Source: Deltaproteobacteria bacterium
GTDB taxonomy: Bacteria > Myxococcota_A > UBA9160
NCBI GenBank assembly: GCA_003520425.1
Contig: DOUU01000033.1
Location: 1-8,128 of the forward strand
Reading direction: 5' to 3'
Length of the DNA: 8,128 nucleotides
Shown here: positions 5,994 through 8,128 of the stretch, one piece after another
Numbering within the stretch: the stretch's first letter is position 1
Layout of the letters: every line of letters begins with the position of its first letter
Notes under the pieces: model-generated
Databases searched by the model: none
What the model was told of the DNA's origin: nothing
Seen by the model: only the letters and a program-made list of their open reading frames with translations
Translations under genes and position numbers: made by a program

Positions 5994-6305
5994 GGACTTG
6001 CCACCTCGTTCCGGGGCCGCATCGGGCGGTTCGACCCTTCATCGGTCCCGCTGGATCGGGCTTGAGTCGAGCGGTGACCTTTTGCGGATGGAGCTTCGGG
6101 AGGGAGCTTCTTCGGAACGCTCGCCGGGGAAAGGAGGCCAGCAGGCGCAAGGCGGAAGACTGCGGTACACCCCAGAAAAGGCAGCCGCATCCAGCGGTCG
6201 TTTTCGGGGCGAAGGCCGAAGGGCCTCGAGCCATAGAGCCTTGGCGACGCCTGCCTTCGCTTTTCGGCCCGGCGATCCCTGAGACTTTCTCTCCCCGAGG
6301 TTTGA
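5994..6305. promoter_or_regulatory. Divergent intergenic region upstream of ftsH
   Basis: These 312 bases hold no credible gene; an 85-residue open frame at 6062-6319 overlaps the ftsH start and looks like chance. The region must contain the ftsH promoter and that of the divergent membrane-protein gene, but I see no clear promoter consensus. Visible structure includes a direct repeat GGAGCTTC at 6090-6097 and 6103-6110, TGCGG/CCGCA arms around 6164 and 6185, and a tight hairpin at 6213-6226. I compared it by eye with common riboswitch cores (c-di-GMP-I, TPP, cobalamin, SAM) and SRP RNA and found no match. Confidence 0.45.
6213..6226. repeat. Short hairpin in the ftsH leader
   Basis: AGGCC (6213-6217) and GGCCT (6222-6226) pair perfectly around the tetraloop GAAG. 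It lies about 80 bases before the ftsH ATG. It may be part of a longer leader fold or chance in GC-rich DNA. Confidence 0.35.
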
Positions 6306-8128
6306 ATGGCGCAGCGTGACTCCATCCCGCCGAGAAGCACGAAAAAAGCGACGGACAACGAGTCGGCCAATGGCTCGCAGCCGGCACCGATCCGACCTCA
6401 ACCCTGGTGGCTGATCTTTCTTCTGTTCCTGTTGATCAACTACCTGGCGATGCAGACCCTCTTCGGCGAGCCCTCCTCCATCACCATTCCGTACACGTTC
6501 TTCAAACAGCAGGTCGCTGGGGGCAATGTGAAGGAGGTGACCGGGATCGGCGACACCATCCGCGGCACTTTCAAATCTCCCGTCACCTATCCGCCACGAC
6601 CTGAATCGGCGGTCGGCGAGGAGGGGAGAAAGACGGCGCGTCCCTCGGACGAAGGGCCGCCGATTACCTCGACACGCTTCAAGACACAACGTCCGGTGTT
6701 CGCCGACCCGGGTCTCGAAAAGCTCCTCGACGAGAAGGGCGTCGTCGTGAATGCGATTGATGAGAGCGGACCCTCCTGGCTCAAGCTGGTGATCGGGTTT
6801 GGCCCCACATTGCTTTTGATTGCGGCCTTCTTGTGGCTGACGCGCCGGGCCGCAGCAGCAGGCGGCGGTGGCCTGTTCGGCCTCGGTCGCAGCCGCGCCA
6901 AGCGGTACAGCGATGAGCAGCCCAAGGTGACTTTTGCAGACGTCGCAGGAATCGATGAGGCGGAAAACGAACTGATCGAGATTGTAGACTTCCTGAAGAA
7001 CCCAGAGAAGTACCAGCGGCTCGGCGGAACCATGCCCAAGGGCGTGCTCCTCGTGGGCGCACCGGGCACCGGCAAGACGCTCCTCGCCCGCGCGATCGCC
7101 GGCGAGGCGGGCGTCCCGTTCTTCAGTCTCAGCGCCTCCGAGTTCATTGAGATGATCGTCGGGGTGGGCGCCGCACGCGTGCGGGATCTGTTCACACAGG
7201 CCCGCGCGGCTGCTCCCTCAATCATCTTCATCGACGAACTCGATGCCATCGGCCGCGTGCGAGGCAGCGGCGCGGCGCTCGGGGGTCACGATGAGCGCGA
7301 GCAGACGCTCAATCAGATTCTGACGGAAATGGATGGCTTCGACTCCCGAGAGGGGGTGATCGTGCTCGCGGCCACCAACCGTGCGGATGTACTCGATCCC
7401 GCGCTCTTGCGACCGGGCCGCTTCGATCGCCGGATCGTCGTGCAACGTCCCGACCGTGCGGGGCGAGCTGCGATCTTGAAGGTTCACACGAAGCAGGTTC
7501 CTCTCATGCCGGACGTCTCCCTCGAGCGACTCGCCGCCGAGACGCCTGGTCTGGTGGGCGCCGAGCTGCGAAACCTCGTGAATGAAGCGGCGTTGCGTGC
7601 GGCGCGCAGCGGGGCGAGCGCGGTGCGCAACGAGGACTTCGAAGAGGCGCTCGAGAAGATCACCCTTGGGCCCGCGCGTCCGATGCTCCTCAATCCCGTG
7701 GATCGGGAGCGCATCGCCTACCACGAATCGGGTCACGCACTCGTTGCCTCGTTGGTGCCGCACGGGGAACCTGTTGCCAAGATCAGCATCGTTCCTCATA
7801 GCCGTGGCGCTTTGGGTTACACCATGCAGACGCCAACTGAGGACCGTTATCTGCTGACGATGGCGGAACTCGAAGACCGCGTCAGCGTAATGCTCGGCGG
7901 GCGAGCCGCCGAGATGGTGCAGTTCCACAGCATCAGCACGGGAGCTAGCGATGATATTGCCCGGGCGACCGATTTAGCTCGCCGCATGATCACTGAATTC
8001 GGCATGAGTGACAAGCTCGGTTCCGTCCGGTATGCCGGCCAACAACTTCAATATCTGGGCGGATCAGTCGAGGACAACAGTCAAATCAGCCCCGAGACCC
8101 GCGAAGTCATTGATAAAGAAGTACAGCG
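6306..8128 (+). CDS. ftsH: ATP-dependent zinc metalloprotease FtsH (3' end beyond window)
   Basis: Membrane-bound hexameric AAA+ protease degrading misfolded membrane proteins and regulatory proteins. The frame is open for 607 codons to the window edge. Order: a 34-residue cytosolic N-terminus, TM1 (about 35-52), an extracytoplasmic part (53-158), TM2 (about 159-178), a GGGG linker, the AAA+ module, then the M41 protease. Walker A is GAPGTGKT (251-258), Walker B is [11 protein letters not shown] (306-316), and the second region of homology ends in [10 protein letters not shown] with arginine fingers 369 and 372. The zinc site is HESGH (473-477), with Asp550 of STGASDDI as expected third ligand. 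The pore motif reads EMIVGVG (282-288) with Ile284 where E. coli has Phe228. Relative to E. coli FtsH the N-terminus and the extracytoplasmic region are longer. ATG 6306 is firm: GAGG lies five bases upstream and an in-frame TGA directly precedes it. The C-terminal coiled-coil region is missing only because the window ends. Confidence 0.97.
   Translation, partial: MAQRDSIPPRSTKKATDNESANGSQPAPIRPQPWWLIFLLFLLINYLAMQTLFGEPSSITIPYTFFKQQVAGGNVKEVTGIGDTIRGTFKSPVTYPPRPESAVGEEGRKTARPSDEGPPITSTRFKTQRPVFADPGLEKLLDEKGVVVNAIDESGPSWLKLVIGFGPTLLLIAAFLWLTRRAAAAGGGGLFGLGRSRAKRYSDEQPKVTFADVAGIDEAENELIEIVDFLKNPEKYQRLGGTMPKGVLLVGAPGTGKTLLARAIAGEAGVPFFSLSASEFIEMIVGVGAARVRDLFTQARAAAPSIIFIDELDAIGRVRGSGAALGGHDEREQTLNQILTEMDGFDSREGVIVLAATNRADVLDPALLRPGRFDRRIVVQRPDRAGRAAILKVHTKQVPLMPDVSLERLAAETPGLVGAELRNLVNEAALRAARSGASAVRNEDFEEALEKITLGPARPMLLNPVDRERIAYHESGHALVASLVPHGEPVAKISIVPHSRGALGYTMQTPTEDRYLLTMAELEDRVSVMLGGRAAEMVQFHSISTGASDDIARATDLARRMITEFGMSDKLGSVRYAGQQLQYLGGSVEDNSQISPETREVIDKEVQ

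Noticed and set aside
5994..6305. Riboswitch or SRP/RNase P RNA before ftsH
   Set aside because: Isolated motif-like pieces occur (CTGAGA, GGAAG), but the conserved cores of these RNAs are not present in order.
1..8128. CRISPR array, insertion sequence, toxin-antitoxin or defence island
   Set aside because: No spaced direct repeats, transposase or terminal inverted repeats, and all recognised genes are housekeeping or metabolic.

Overview
The window is a GC-rich bacterial chromosome segment with ordinary housekeeping content and no sign of a phage, transposon or CRISPR array. A Pcm gene overlapping a LysM/M23 (NlpD-like) lipoprotein gene is a neighbourhood known from Proteobacteria and the former Deltaproteobacteria. 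Together with the base composition, the encoded tRNA CCA and the FtsH type, this suggests an uncultivated delta-proteobacterium-like lineage (Myxococcota/Desulfobacterota/Binatota-like). That placement is a weak inference.

Left part (25-3622, all minus strand): in transcription order it holds an M20-family amidohydrolase, protein-L-isoaspartate O-methyltransferase (pcm), an NlpD-like LysM/M23 lipoprotein whose start overlaps the pcm stop, adenine phosphoribosyltransferase (apt), a gene-free 332-base stretch, and tRNA-Arg(CCU). The pcm, nlpD-like and apt genes are spaced like an operon concerned with protein repair, envelope/peptidoglycan maintenance and purine salvage. The M20 gene may join it or stand alone, because the gap before pcm can fold into hairpins.

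Middle (3623-5993): a 100-base divergent intergenic region separates the M20 gene from a plus-strand NAD(P)-dependent beta-hydroxyacid dehydrogenase. That gene converges on two minus-strand genes for unrecognised membrane proteins: a 93-residue single-span protein with a GTG start and a 274-residue exported protein with a beta-rich domain and three C-terminal membrane spans.

Right part (5994-8128): a 312-base divergent intergenic region precedes ftsH, which runs off the window edge after 607 codons. It encodes a membrane AAA+ zinc protease with intact ATPase and protease motifs, but isoleucine at the usual pore-loop phenylalanine, a longer cytosolic N-terminus and a larger extracytoplasmic region than E. 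coli FtsH.

I did not find a convincing new multi-gene system. The items most worth a second look are the 274-residue membrane protein divergent from ftsH, the small 93-residue protein with a tandem palindrome beside its ribosome binding site, and the FtsH pore variant.
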